DNA of 64,000 nt from contig JAIUNZ010000008.1 of the NCBI GenBank assembly GCA_020161455.1, positions 1 through 64,000 on the forward strand, in the 5' to 3' direction. The notes under the pieces were generated by a model. That model did not search any database. It was not told the origin of the DNA and saw only the letters and a program-made list of their open reading frames with translations. The position numbers and the translations under genes are program-made. This stretch comes from Bacteroidota bacterium (GTDB lineage Bacteria > Bacteroidota > Bacteroidia > Flavobacteriales > Flavobacteriaceae). This document shows positions 44,388 to 52,337 of this stretch, piece after piece; within the stretch, counting starts at the first letter, position 1; each line of letters starts with the position of its first letter.

Positions 44388-45038
44388 ATGTTAATAATAG
44401 GCGCAAAAGGGTTTGCAAAAGAAGTCTTAGAGGTTTTACACCAACTTAATCAACATGATAACGTAGTTTTTTATGATGATGTAAATGCTGATATTCCTAA
44501 AAAATTATATAATAAATTTTCAGTTTTAACATCATTTTCTGAAGCTGAAAATTATTTTAAAACTATTGATAATCAATTTACAATTGGAATAGGAAATCCG
44601 ATTTTAAGAAAAAGAATATTTGATAAATTTACAGAAGCTGGAGGTGTCTTTACTAGTGTTATCAGCCCAAAAGCAGCAATTGGTCATTTTGGAAATTCTA
44701 TCGGATTTGGATGTAACATAATGACTGGTAGTGTTATTACTAATGATGTAAAAATTGAAAATGGCGTATTAATAAATCTAAATTGCACAATTGGGCATGA
44801 TTCTCACATTGGAAGTTTTGTAGAAATGTCTCCTGGAGTACACATTTCGGGCAATTGTGTTGTTGGAGATTATAGTGTTTTAGGCACTAATTCAACAGTG
44901 CTTCCAAAAATTTCAATTGGTAAAAACGTAATTGTTGGTGCAGGTTCTGTAGTTACCAAAAACATACCAGATAACTCATTAGTAGTGGGCATTCCTGCTA
45001 AAGTAATAAAAGAATTAAATCCATTAAACTTGGATTAA
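44388..45038 (+). CDS. PglD/NeuD-type sugar N- or O-acetyltransferase
   Basis: A 216-residue protein with the two-part build of this family: a short Rossmann-like N-terminal domain (MLIIGAKGFAKEVLEVL, VVFYDDVN) and a C-terminal hexapeptide beta-helix (GVLINLNCTIGHDSHIGSFVEMSPGVHISG, ending SLVVGIPAKVIKEL). The histidine in IGHDSHIG fits the catalytic base of PglD. It could N-acetylate the UDP-4-amino sugar made by the PglF/PglE-type enzymes upstream, or O-acetylate a sialic-type sugar as NeuD does. It is preceded by a 57-base gap with no clear promoter. Confidence 0.9.
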   Translation: MLIIGAKGFAKEVLEVLHQLNQHDNVVFYDDVNADIPKKLYNKFSVLTSFSEAENYFKTIDNQFTIGIGNPILRKRIFDKFTEAGGVFTSVISPKAAIGHFGNSIGFGCNIMTGSVITNDVKIENGVLINLNCTIGHDSHIGSFVEMSPGVHISGNCVVGDYSVLGTNSTVLPKISIGKNVIVGAGSVVTKNIPDNSLVVGIPAKVIKELNPLNLD

Positions 45039-45044
45039 TTAATT

Positions 45045-46256
45045 ATGCAAACTCAACAAATTGTTCATCTATTTAACGACGATAAATTTATAGATTTAAC
45101 CATAGATTTGTTTGAGACCACATTTCCAACTAAATCTGTTTATTACATTCTAAAAAAGAAAGGTGAAAAATTAAATTTTGTAAAATCAACTAATATTCAA
45201 AGGATTGATTATGAAGACGATTTGGAAAAATTTAATTTTATCTCTACATTAAATGAAACTTCAACTACTATTGTTTTTTTTCATGCGTTAGATGTCATAA
45301 AGCAAGATATAGCACTTCAATTGCGCAAAGAAATTAAAAAGGTTTGGTTTGTTTGGGGATATGATTTATATGAAAAATGGCCGTTATTAAAAAAAGGAAT
45401 TTATGAAAAAGAAACCCATAAACTTATTAATAGAAATAAGTCTATTAAAAAGAAACTGATATTTAACCCAATATCTTTTTCTGTCTTTAAGATGTTAGTC
45501 AAGATTAAAGCTTTTCTTCCAACAAAACTTAATCAATTTGTCAATAATAATTTTAATACAACATACTATAAAGCAGTTAGCAGTATGGATGTTTTAGTGC
45601 CAGTTACTCCAAATGAATATAAAATTGTTAAAAAAATAAATAAAAAATTGATTTATGCTCCGTTTACTTATGGAAGTTTAGAAGATTTATTAGGGAATAA
45701 TTTTGATAAAAATGTATTAGAAAGCAATAATATTTTAGTGGGTAATTCAGCGAATCCAACGAATAATCATATAGATATATTTATAAAACTTAGTCAAGTC
45801 AATTTGGAAAACAGAAAAATATATGTTCCTTTAAGCTATAGTGGTTCTGAATATTATGTTTCTAAAGTAATTGAAAAAGGCAAAGAATTATGGGGTGAAA
45901 ATTTTATTCCATTAAAAGATTTTATATCATTAGAAGCTTATAATAAAATACTATTGAGTTGTAATGTGTTAATTTTTAATCACGTTAGACAACAAGGAGT
46001 TGGTAATATTGTTGCAATGGGTTTTCTTGGAGCTAAAGTATTTTTAAACAAAAAAAATCCAGTTTATCAATATTATAAAGAAGAAGGATTCAAAATTTAT
46101 TCCATTGATGAAATTAATAATTCATCTGTAAAAAAGTCATTGTCTAAAGAAGTCTATTTGGAAAATAAAGAACTGTTTTTGAACCTTTATTCAAAAGAAA
46201 AAGTAATTCAAAAAATAGAAAAATTAATTGAAATCGTCAAAGATTTAAAAAAATAA
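45045..46256 (+). CDS. WecF-like (GT56) Fuc4NAc-type glycosyltransferase
   Basis: A 403-residue protein with the marks of the TDP-Fuc4NAc:lipid II transferase family: NNILVGNSANPTNNHIDIF, and FNHVRQQGVGNIVAMGFLGAKVF further on. In enterobacteria WecF adds Fuc4NAc to the lipid-linked disaccharide of common antigen. Here no Fuc4NAc route is obvious, so the donor may be another 6-deoxy amino sugar made in this locus. It is longer than WecF (about 360) by an N-terminal and linker extension. It lies six bases after the PglD-like gene. Confidence 0.85.
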   Translation: MQTQQIVHLFNDDKFIDLTIDLFETTFPTKSVYYILKKKGEKLNFVKSTNIQRIDYEDDLEKFNFISTLNETSTTIVFFHALDVIKQDIALQLRKEIKKVWFVWGYDLYEKWPLLKKGIYEKETHKLINRNKSIKKKLIFNPISFSVFKMLVKIKAFLPTKLNQFVNNNFNTTYYKAVSSMDVLVPVTPNEYKIVKKINKKLIYAPFTYGSLEDLLGNNFDKNVLESNNILVGNSANPTNNHIDIFIKLSQVNLENRKIYVPLSYSGSEYYVSKVIEKGKELWGENFIPLKDFISLEAYNKILLSCNVLIFNHVRQQGVGNIVAMGFLGAKVFLNKKNPVYQYYKEEGFKIYSIDEINNSSVKKSLSKEVYLENKELFLNLYSKEKVIQKIEKLIEIVKDLKK

Positions 46257-46258
46257 AT

Positions 46259-47224
46259 TTGGAAAAAATCTTAATTTCAATCATAATCCCAACTTATAAT
46301 AGAGAGCATCTTATAGGTAATACATTAAAAAGTTTAGTAAATCAAACCTATCAAAATTGGGAATGTATTGTTGTAGATGATGGCAGTACTGATAATACCA
46401 AAAACATAATCGAAAGTTATAGGAATAATGATAATAGATTTAGTTTTTATAAAAGAGAGATATTGCCCAAAGGTGCTTCACATTGTAGAAACATTGGTTT
46501 GTCAAAAGCAAAAGGTCAATTTGTTGTTTTCTTAGATTCTGATGATGAATTATTGGAATTTTGTTTAGAAAATCGAATTAAAAAAAGCATTCAATTCCCT
46601 GAAAGAGATTTTTATGTATTTCCAATGCTGGTTGAAAAAAACGGTGCTGTTTTTGAAGAAAAAAAAATTCCAGTCAGCGAAAATTATCTTATTGAATTTT
46701 TAAGGTACAAATTGTATTGGGGAATAATGTGTACTTTTTGGGATATACAATTTTTAAAAAAAATTAACGGTTTTAACATACACTATCCACGATTAAATGA
46801 TCCCGAAATTCATATTAGAGCCATGCTTGAAAGTACTAATAATTTTAAGGTTTTCAATAATGAAATTCCTGATTCTAAATATATTAAAGGTGAAACAAAA
46901 GACTATAGTTCTTTAGCAAAAAAATATTTTGAAACGCTACAACTATTTATAACAGATATTCTAAATTATTTAGAAACATACAATAAAAAAGAGCTAAAAT
47001 TTTATTTAAAAAGTTATTTAATCGTTTGGTTGCGTCATTTTTTGAAATTTGCAAACCCCAAAGACAAACACACTTTATTGAGTTTTTTTAAGAAAAAGAA
47101 GGTAATAAACAACACTGAGTTTTATTTAGTTAAATTATATTTGTGGCTTGATTTGAAAAATGATAAAATAGCATCAAAAATCAAATCATTGATTATTAAA
47201 AACATAGAGCCAAATGCAAAGTAG
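46259..47224 (+). CDS. Family 2 glycosyltransferase
   Basis: A 321-residue GT-A enzyme that begins EKILISIIIPTYNREHLIGNTLKSLVNQ. It has VVDDGSTDNT and the metal-binding LDSDDE cluster at about residues 92-97. The start is TTG two bases after the preceding stop; the next ATG would remove the nucleotide-binding strand, so TTG is preferred. Its 3' end overlaps the next GT2 gene by 11 bases. Donor unknown. Confidence 0.93.
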   Translation: MEKILISIIIPTYNREHLIGNTLKSLVNQTYQNWECIVVDDGSTDNTKNIIESYRNNDNRFSFYKREILPKGASHCRNIGLSKAKGQFVVFLDSDDELLEFCLENRIKKSIQFPERDFYVFPMLVEKNGAVFEEKKIPVSENYLIEFLRYKLYWGIMCTFWDIQFLKKINGFNIHYPRLNDPEIHIRAMLESTNNFKVFNNEIPDSKYIKGETKDYSSLAKKYFETLQLFITDILNYLETYNKKELKFYLKSYLIVWLRHFLKFANPKDKHTLLSFFKKKKVINNTEFYLVKLYLWLDLKNDKIASKIKSLIIKNIEPNAK

Positions 47225-48137
47225 TGTTTCAATAATAATGGCAACTTTTAATAGAGCCCATTTTATTGCGGAAACTATTGAATCAATTCAAAAACAAACA
47301 TTTAAAAATTTTGAATGCTTGATTATTGATGATGGAAGTACTGATAACACTTTTGAAATAGTGCAACCCGTTATAGAGACAGATCAAAGATTTAAATATT
47401 TTAAGAGAACTGAAAAATATAAAAAAGGATTGCCAGGTTCAAGAAATTATGGACTCGATATAGCAAAAGGTGATTTTATTGTTTTTTTTGATGATGATGA
47501 TTGTATTCATTCTAAGAATCTTGAAATCAATACTAAGATTTTAGAAACAGAAGGTATAGATTTTTGTAGTTATCAAAAAAAACCTTTTTTTGATAAATTA
47601 CCCAAAGAGCAAGACGAAGAATCAATAATTATTGAGAATGTCTCAAGTGAAAATGTTTTTCAAGTTATTTCTGGTCAAATTTCTATAGCATCGTGTACCG
47701 TTCTTTGGAAAAAGAATTGCTTCGAAAACATTCGATTTAATGAAAACTTAATGTATGCCGAAGAATGGGAATGCTATACAAGAATAATTAGTAATCAATT
47801 CAGAGGTGTTCAAATAAACAATATACTCTATTTTAATAGAAAACATTCTAATTCAAATACGGGTGAGTTTTATTCTAATAATAGTATTCAAAGAAAATCA
47901 AAAAATGATGCAGTGCTTTTAATTGCTAAAAATTTAAACTCAAAAAAATTAATTTCAACTGATATAATTCGCTATTTTGTACAAGTTTCATATAAGTTTA
48001 GAGACTATAAATTATTTCAGCATTTAATGAAAGAACTAAATTTACCATTTTTGAAACGATTTTATTGGAATATCTATTATCAATTGTTACAATTAAAAAA
48101 AAAAATAGCCAAAACTAAAAAGAAAATTCAACAATGA
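47214..48137 (+). CDS. Family 2 glycosyltransferase
   Basis: A 307-residue GT-A enzyme starting SVSIIMATFNRAHFIAETIESIQKQ. It has IIDDGSTDNT and the acidic FFDDDD cluster, and is clearly related to the preceding gene product, which suggests a duplication followed by a change of specificity. The C-terminus is strongly basic (KKKIAKTKKKIQQ) and likely binds the membrane. It overlaps the next gene in an ATGA junction. Confidence 0.93.
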   Translation: MQSSVSIIMATFNRAHFIAETIESIQKQTFKNFECLIIDDGSTDNTFEIVQPVIETDQRFKYFKRTEKYKKGLPGSRNYGLDIAKGDFIVFFDDDDCIHSKNLEINTKILETEGIDFCSYQKKPFFDKLPKEQDEESIIIENVSSENVFQVISGQISIASCTVLWKKNCFENIRFNENLMYAEEWECYTRIISNQFRGVQINNILYFNRKHSNSNTGEFYSNNSIQRKSKNDAVLLIAKNLNSKKLISTDIIRYFVQVSYKFRDYKLFQHLMKELNLPFLKRFYWNIYYQLLQLKKKIAKTKKKIQQ

Positions 48138-49363
48138 AAATATTAGTAATATCCGAATCAATAAATGTTGAAGATAGTAGTGCTTCTAAAGGCAGAGTGG
48201 CACTAATTTACAACCTTCAAAAAATAGGATATACACTTAAAGTGTTGCATTATTCTCATAAAGAAATTCAACTTAATAATATTGATTGTCATTTGATTAA
48301 AGAAAATAAATTCTCTTTTTTGTATTTTTTATCTCGGTTTGTTAGAATTTTTCAAAGAAAAACCAATTTGGACATCAATAAAAAATTAGAGCGCATATTT
48401 GGTTTTTCATTTACACATACAAATGATACTAAAGCTATTGCAAAGGCAATAAAAGCTAATGAAGATTTCAAGCCTAATTTGATATTTACCCTTAGTAAAG
48501 GCGGAAGTTTTCGTCCTCATAGAGCCATGCTCAAATTGCCCGAATTACATTCTATTTGGTTAGCATACATTCATGATCCATATCCTTTTCATGTCTATCC
48601 AAGACCCTATAATTTTGTTGAGGAAAGTTATAAAGCCAAAGAAAAACTAATGTTTTCCATTATTGAAAAAGCAAAGTTTATAGCTTTTCCCAGTTTTTTA
48701 TTAAAAGAGTGGATGCAGAGTTACTTTCCTATAGTTGAAAATAAAAGCTGTATCATTCCACACCAAATAAAAGTAGTAGAAGAAAAGGCACCAATTCCAA
48801 ATTTTTTTACACCAAAAGAGTTTTCATTATTGCATGCTGGAAATTTATTAAAACAAAGAAATCCAAAATTTCTAATCCAAGCATTTTTACAATTTTTAGA
48901 AAAAAATCCTGTGGCTAAAAATGAAGCCAAACTATACTTTGTTGGAAACTATGCTGCTCATAAAGCGCTTTTTGATAAATACAGTGAAGATTCAAATATT
49001 ATAGTTAATGACTATATTGAATACAATATTATTCAAATGCTAGAGAAAGAAACAGCAGTAAACATCATTTTAGAAGCCATTTCAGAGATTAGCCCATTTC
49101 TTCCTGGGAAATTTCCAAATTGTATTAAAGCAGATAAACCAATACTGTTAATTGGACCTTATTATAGTGAAGTAAAAAGATTATTGGGAAATGATTATCA
49201 ATATTGGTCAGAAGCAAATGATATTGCAAATATTGAAAACAAAATTACAGAACTTTATGCTATTTGGAAAAAAAATCCCAACGATTTAAAATTGAATAGA
49301 ATGGATTTGAATGATTATTGCAATGAAAAGGAATTAAAAAAAGTAATAGAAAATTTGAAGTAA
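48134..49363 (+). CDS. Glycosyltransferase, GT4-like (divergent)
   Basis: A 409-residue GT-B-like protein. The first half starts MKILVISESINVEDSSASKGRVALIYNL with a GT4-like acceptor loop, and the second half begins FSLLHAGNLLKQRNPKFLIQAF. The catalytic E-x7-E block is not recognisable: the region SPFLPGKFPNCIKADKPILLIG occupies its place. It may be an active transferase of a divergent group. It ends a run of genes, as a 113-base AT-rich gap without a convincing promoter or terminator follows. Confidence 0.82.
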   Translation: MKILVISESINVEDSSASKGRVALIYNLQKIGYTLKVLHYSHKEIQLNNIDCHLIKENKFSFLYFLSRFVRIFQRKTNLDINKKLERIFGFSFTHTNDTKAIAKAIKANEDFKPNLIFTLSKGGSFRPHRAMLKLPELHSIWLAYIHDPYPFHVYPRPYNFVEESYKAKEKLMFSIIEKAKFIAFPSFLLKEWMQSYFPIVENKSCIIPHQIKVVEEKAPIPNFFTPKEFSLLHAGNLLKQRNPKFLIQAFLQFLEKNPVAKNEAKLYFVGNYAAHKALFDKYSEDSNIIVNDYIEYNIIQMLEKETAVNIILEAISEISPFLPGKFPNCIKADKPILLIGPYYSEVKRLLGNDYQYWSEANDIANIENKITELYAIWKKNPNDLKLNRMDLNDYCNEKELKKVIENLK

Positions 49364-49476
49364 TAAAATAAAATATATTCATTTTACTCAAAAAAAGATA
49401 TTCCTAATAAACACCAATAAAATCTTTTAATAACACTAAAATTAGTTATTTTTACTGCTTTCTTATTAACCAAAAA

Positions 49477-50484
49477 ATGTATAATAAACCTTATTTAATA
49501 GCCGAAATTGCTCAAGCTCATGATGGAAGTTTAGGAATTCTCCATTCTTATATTGATGCCATTTCTAAAACGGGTGTTCAAGCTATTAAATTTCAATTGC
49601 ACATTGCCGAAGCAGAAAGCAGTATTCATGAACCATTTCGAGTTAAATTTTCAAGAGAAGATGCAACTCGATATGATTATTGGAAACGAATGGAATTTAC
49701 CCTTGAACAATGGAAAGAAATAAAGAAACATTGTGATGAAGTTGATCTGGATTTTATTTGTTCACCCTTTAGCAATAGGGCAGTTGATTGGTTAGAAGAA
49801 ATAGGCGTAAAGATTTATAAAGTTGGTTCAGGAGAAGTAACTAATTTTTTATTGTTAGAAAAGATTTCTCAAACAGGAAAACCAGTAATTATTTCTTCGG
49901 GAATGAGCAGTTTTGAAGAATTGGACAAAACAGTCACTTTTTTAAAATCCAAAAACATTGACTTTTCAATTCTTCAATGTACAACGGCTTATCCTACACA
50001 GCCAGAACAATATGGTTTCAATGTTATTCAAGAATTGAAAGACAGATATAATGTAAGTGTTGGTTTTTCTGATCATTCTGCCAAAACTTCTACAGGAATA
50101 GCTGCTGTTGCTCTTGGAGCCGAAATTCTAGAGTTTCATGTTGTCTTTCACAAAGAACTTTTTGGTCCTGATGCCAAAGCTTCTTTAACCCTAGAAGAAA
50201 CCAAACAATTAGTTGAAGCGGTAAATGAAATTTATATTGCAAAAAAACACTTTAACAACAAAAATAAAAACGAAAAATTTAAAGAATTAAAATCAATTTT
50301 TGAAAAATCATTGGCAATAAATAAGGATTTACCTAAAGGACATGAAATCACTTTTGAAGATTTAGAAAGTAAAAAACCCAAAGGATATGGAATAGATGCT
50401 AGAGATTTTAAAAATGTTTTGGGTAAAAAGTTAAAAAACAGCAAATCTCAATGGGATTTTTTAAATGAAGAAGATTTAGAATGA
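49477..50484 (+). CDS. neuB: Nonulosonic acid synthase (NeuB/LegI family)
   Basis: A 335-residue protein with a TIM-barrel NeuB domain (LIAEIAQAHDGSLGILHSYID, KVGSGEVTNFLLLEKI, GFSDHSAKTS) and a C-terminal SAF domain from about residue 275 (KDLPKGHEITFEDLESKKP). It condenses phosphoenolpyruvate with ManNAc or a 6-deoxy-2,4-diacetamido hexose to give a nine-carbon acid. The NeuC- and NeuA-type genes follow in overlap. The PglF/PglE/PglD-type genes elsewhere in the window favour a legionaminate-type product over plain sialic acid, but this cannot be settled by eye. Confidence 0.94.
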   Translation: MYNKPYLIAEIAQAHDGSLGILHSYIDAISKTGVQAIKFQLHIAEAESSIHEPFRVKFSREDATRYDYWKRMEFTLEQWKEIKKHCDEVDLDFICSPFSNRAVDWLEEIGVKIYKVGSGEVTNFLLLEKISQTGKPVIISSGMSSFEELDKTVTFLKSKNIDFSILQCTTAYPTQPEQYGFNVIQELKDRYNVSVGFSDHSAKTSTGIAAVALGAEILEFHVVFHKELFGPDAKASLTLEETKQLVEAVNEIYIAKKHFNNKNKNEKFKELKSIFEKSLAINKDLPKGHEITFEDLESKKPKGYGIDARDFKNVLGKKLKNSKSQWDFLNEEDLE

Positions 50485-51641
50485 ATAACAAACGAAAAAT
50501 AGCTGTTGTTATCACGGCAAGACCTTCTTATAGTCGTGTAAAAACGGTTTTATTAGCAATTAATAATCATCCAGAGTTGGAGTTGCAATTAATAATTGCT
50601 GCTTCTGCATTGTTAGACAGGTATGGAAGTGCTGTGAATTACATCGTTAAAGATGGTTTTGAAATTGCAGCTAAAGTTTTCAATGTTTTAGAAGGCGAAA
50701 ACCTAACTGCAGCTGCCAAAACAACAGGAATTGGGATTTTAGAACTTTCCACGGTTTTTGATAACCTTAAACCAGATATTGTGGTTACAGTTGCTGATCG
50801 TTTTGAAACTATGGCAACAGCAATTGCTGCTTCCTATATGAATATACCTTTGGCACACATTCAAGGTGGTGAAGTAACAGGCAATATTGATGAAAAAGTG
50901 CGACATGCCATTACAAAACTTTCCGATTATCATTTTGTTGCTTCAGAAAATGCTAAGAAAAGAGTAATTCAACTGGGCGAAAATCCCGAAATGGTTTTCA
51001 ATACAGGTTGTCCATCAATTGATATAGCAGAAGAAGTTTCAAAAAAAGAAAAGTTATCGTTTAATCCGTATGAAAAATATGGAGGTGTTGGTTCGCTACC
51101 CAATTTAGAAAATGGTTATTTGGTAGTAATGCAACATCCCGTTACGAATGAATATCAAGATTCAAGAAAACATATCGAGTCAACATTAAGAGCCATTCAA
51201 CAAATAAATAAACCAACATTATGGTTTTGGCCCAATGTAGATGCAGGTGCTGATGGAACTTCAACAGGAATTCGTTCTTTTCGTGAAAAATATAAATTAG
51301 AAAATGTACATTTTTTCAAAAATATGGAAGGTGATGATTTTTTAAATTTATTAGATAGTTCTATTTGTTTAATTGGAAACTCAAGTGTAGGAATCAGAGA
51401 ATGTGCTTATCTTGGTGTTCCAGTTGTCAATATTGGTTCTCGACAAAATAAGAGAGATAGAGGCGAAAATGTTATCGATGTTTCTTATGACGAAAACGAA
51501 ATCATTAGTGCTGTTGATTCTGTTTCAAAAATTGAAATTAGAAAAAAATCTAACATATATGGTGGCGGCAATGCTGGAAAAAAAATTGCAACATTGTTAA
51601 AAGAATTACCACTTCAATTTCATAAAACAATAACTTATTAA
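50481..51641 (+). CDS. neuC: Hydrolysing UDP-sugar 2-epimerase (NeuC/LegG family)
   Basis: A 386-residue GT-B-fold enzyme. It starts KRKIAVVITARPSYSRVKTVL and has AHIQGGEVTGNIDEKVRHAITKL, HFVASENAKKRVIQLGE, and GNSSVGIRECAYLGVPVVNIG. These fit the hydrolysing branch that releases UDP while epimerising C2, as opposed to WecB. The product would be ManNAc (NeuC) or 2,4-diacetamido-2,4,6-trideoxymannose (LegG). The gene overlaps neuB in an ATGA junction and neuA in TAATG. Confidence 0.94.
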   Translation: MNNKRKIAVVITARPSYSRVKTVLLAINNHPELELQLIIAASALLDRYGSAVNYIVKDGFEIAAKVFNVLEGENLTAAAKTTGIGILELSTVFDNLKPDIVVTVADRFETMATAIAASYMNIPLAHIQGGEVTGNIDEKVRHAITKLSDYHFVASENAKKRVIQLGENPEMVFNTGCPSIDIAEEVSKKEKLSFNPYEKYGGVGSLPNLENGYLVVMQHPVTNEYQDSRKHIESTLRAIQQINKPTLWFWPNVDAGADGTSTGIRSFREKYKLENVHFFKNMEGDDFLNLLDSSICLIGNSSVGIRECAYLGVPVVNIGSRQNKRDRGENVIDVSYDENEIISAVDSVSKIEIRKKSNIYGGGNAGKKIATLLKELPLQFHKTITY

Positions 51642-52336
51642 TGAGGGTTTTAGCTGTTATTCCTGCTCGTGGAGGATCGAAAGGTGTTCCTAAGAAAAAT
51701 ATAAAATTATTGGGGAATATACCTTTGATTGATTATTCTATTAATGTTGCAAAAAATTCAAAACTAATTACTCAGATTCTGGTTTCAACAGACGATGAAG
51801 AAATTGCAATTGCAGCAGAAGTTTCGGGATTTAAACCACCATTCATTCGTCCTTTAGAATTAGCTCAAGACAATTCTACTTCAATTTCTGTAGTGAAACA
51901 TGCTATAGATTTTTATGAATCTCAAAATATTTACTTTGATGCAGTTTGTTTATTACAGCCAACTTCACCATTTAGAGAAAAAGGATTTGTCGATTCTGCA
52001 ATTCAAAAATTTATTACTTCCAATTCAGATAGCTTGATAAGTGTTTTGAAAATTCCACATGAATATAATCCACATTGGGCATTTGTAGAAAATACAAATG
52101 GAACCCTAAAAATTGCCACTGGTGAAGAAAATATTATACCCAGAAGACAGGATTTACCAAAGGCTTATTTTCGTGATGGTTCTATTTATATAACCAAAAC
52201 ATCAGTTCTTAAAAAAGGTACTTTCTTTGGAAAAAACATCTCTTTTATTGAAAGTAACCCCGATTATTATGTAAATATTGACACTATGGATGATTGGATA
52301 AAAGCTGAAAATTTACTTCAAAAAATCCAATTATAA
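51641..52336 (+). CDS. neuA: CMP-nonulosonic acid synthetase (NeuA/LegF family)
   Basis: A 231-residue cytidylyltransferase. It has the nucleotide-binding VIPARGGSKGVPKKNIK at the start, LVSTDDEEIA, VCLLQPTSPFR and a C-terminal YVNIDTMDDWIKAE. It activates the nonulosonic acid with CTP for transfer to the glycan. It forms a tight three-gene unit with neuB and neuC and is followed after one base by asnB. The length fits the single-domain CMP-sugar synthetases. Confidence 0.95.
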   Translation: MRVLAVIPARGGSKGVPKKNIKLLGNIPLIDYSINVAKNSKLITQILVSTDDEEIAIAAEVSGFKPPFIRPLELAQDNSTSISVVKHAIDFYESQNIYFDAVCLLQPTSPFREKGFVDSAIQKFITSNSDSLISVLKIPHEYNPHWAFVENTNGTLKIATGEENIIPRRQDLPKAYFRDGSIYITKTSVLKKGTFFGKNISFIESNPDYYVNIDTMDDWIKAENLLQKIQL

Positions 52337-52337
52337 T

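Noticed and set aside
49364-49476. Promoter or small RNA in the 113-base gap before neuB
   Set aside because: No TAnnTTTG match, no hairpin with a T tract and no open frame were seen; only an imperfect TATTTTTA. A weak promoter cannot be excluded but is not supported.
49477-52336. Firm assignment to sialic acid (Neu5Ac) or to pseudaminic acid synthesis
   Set aside because: The three proteins are compatible with Neu5Ac or legionaminate by eye; no PseG- or PseH-like gene was seen, so pseudaminate is less likely, but the choice needs phylogeny.
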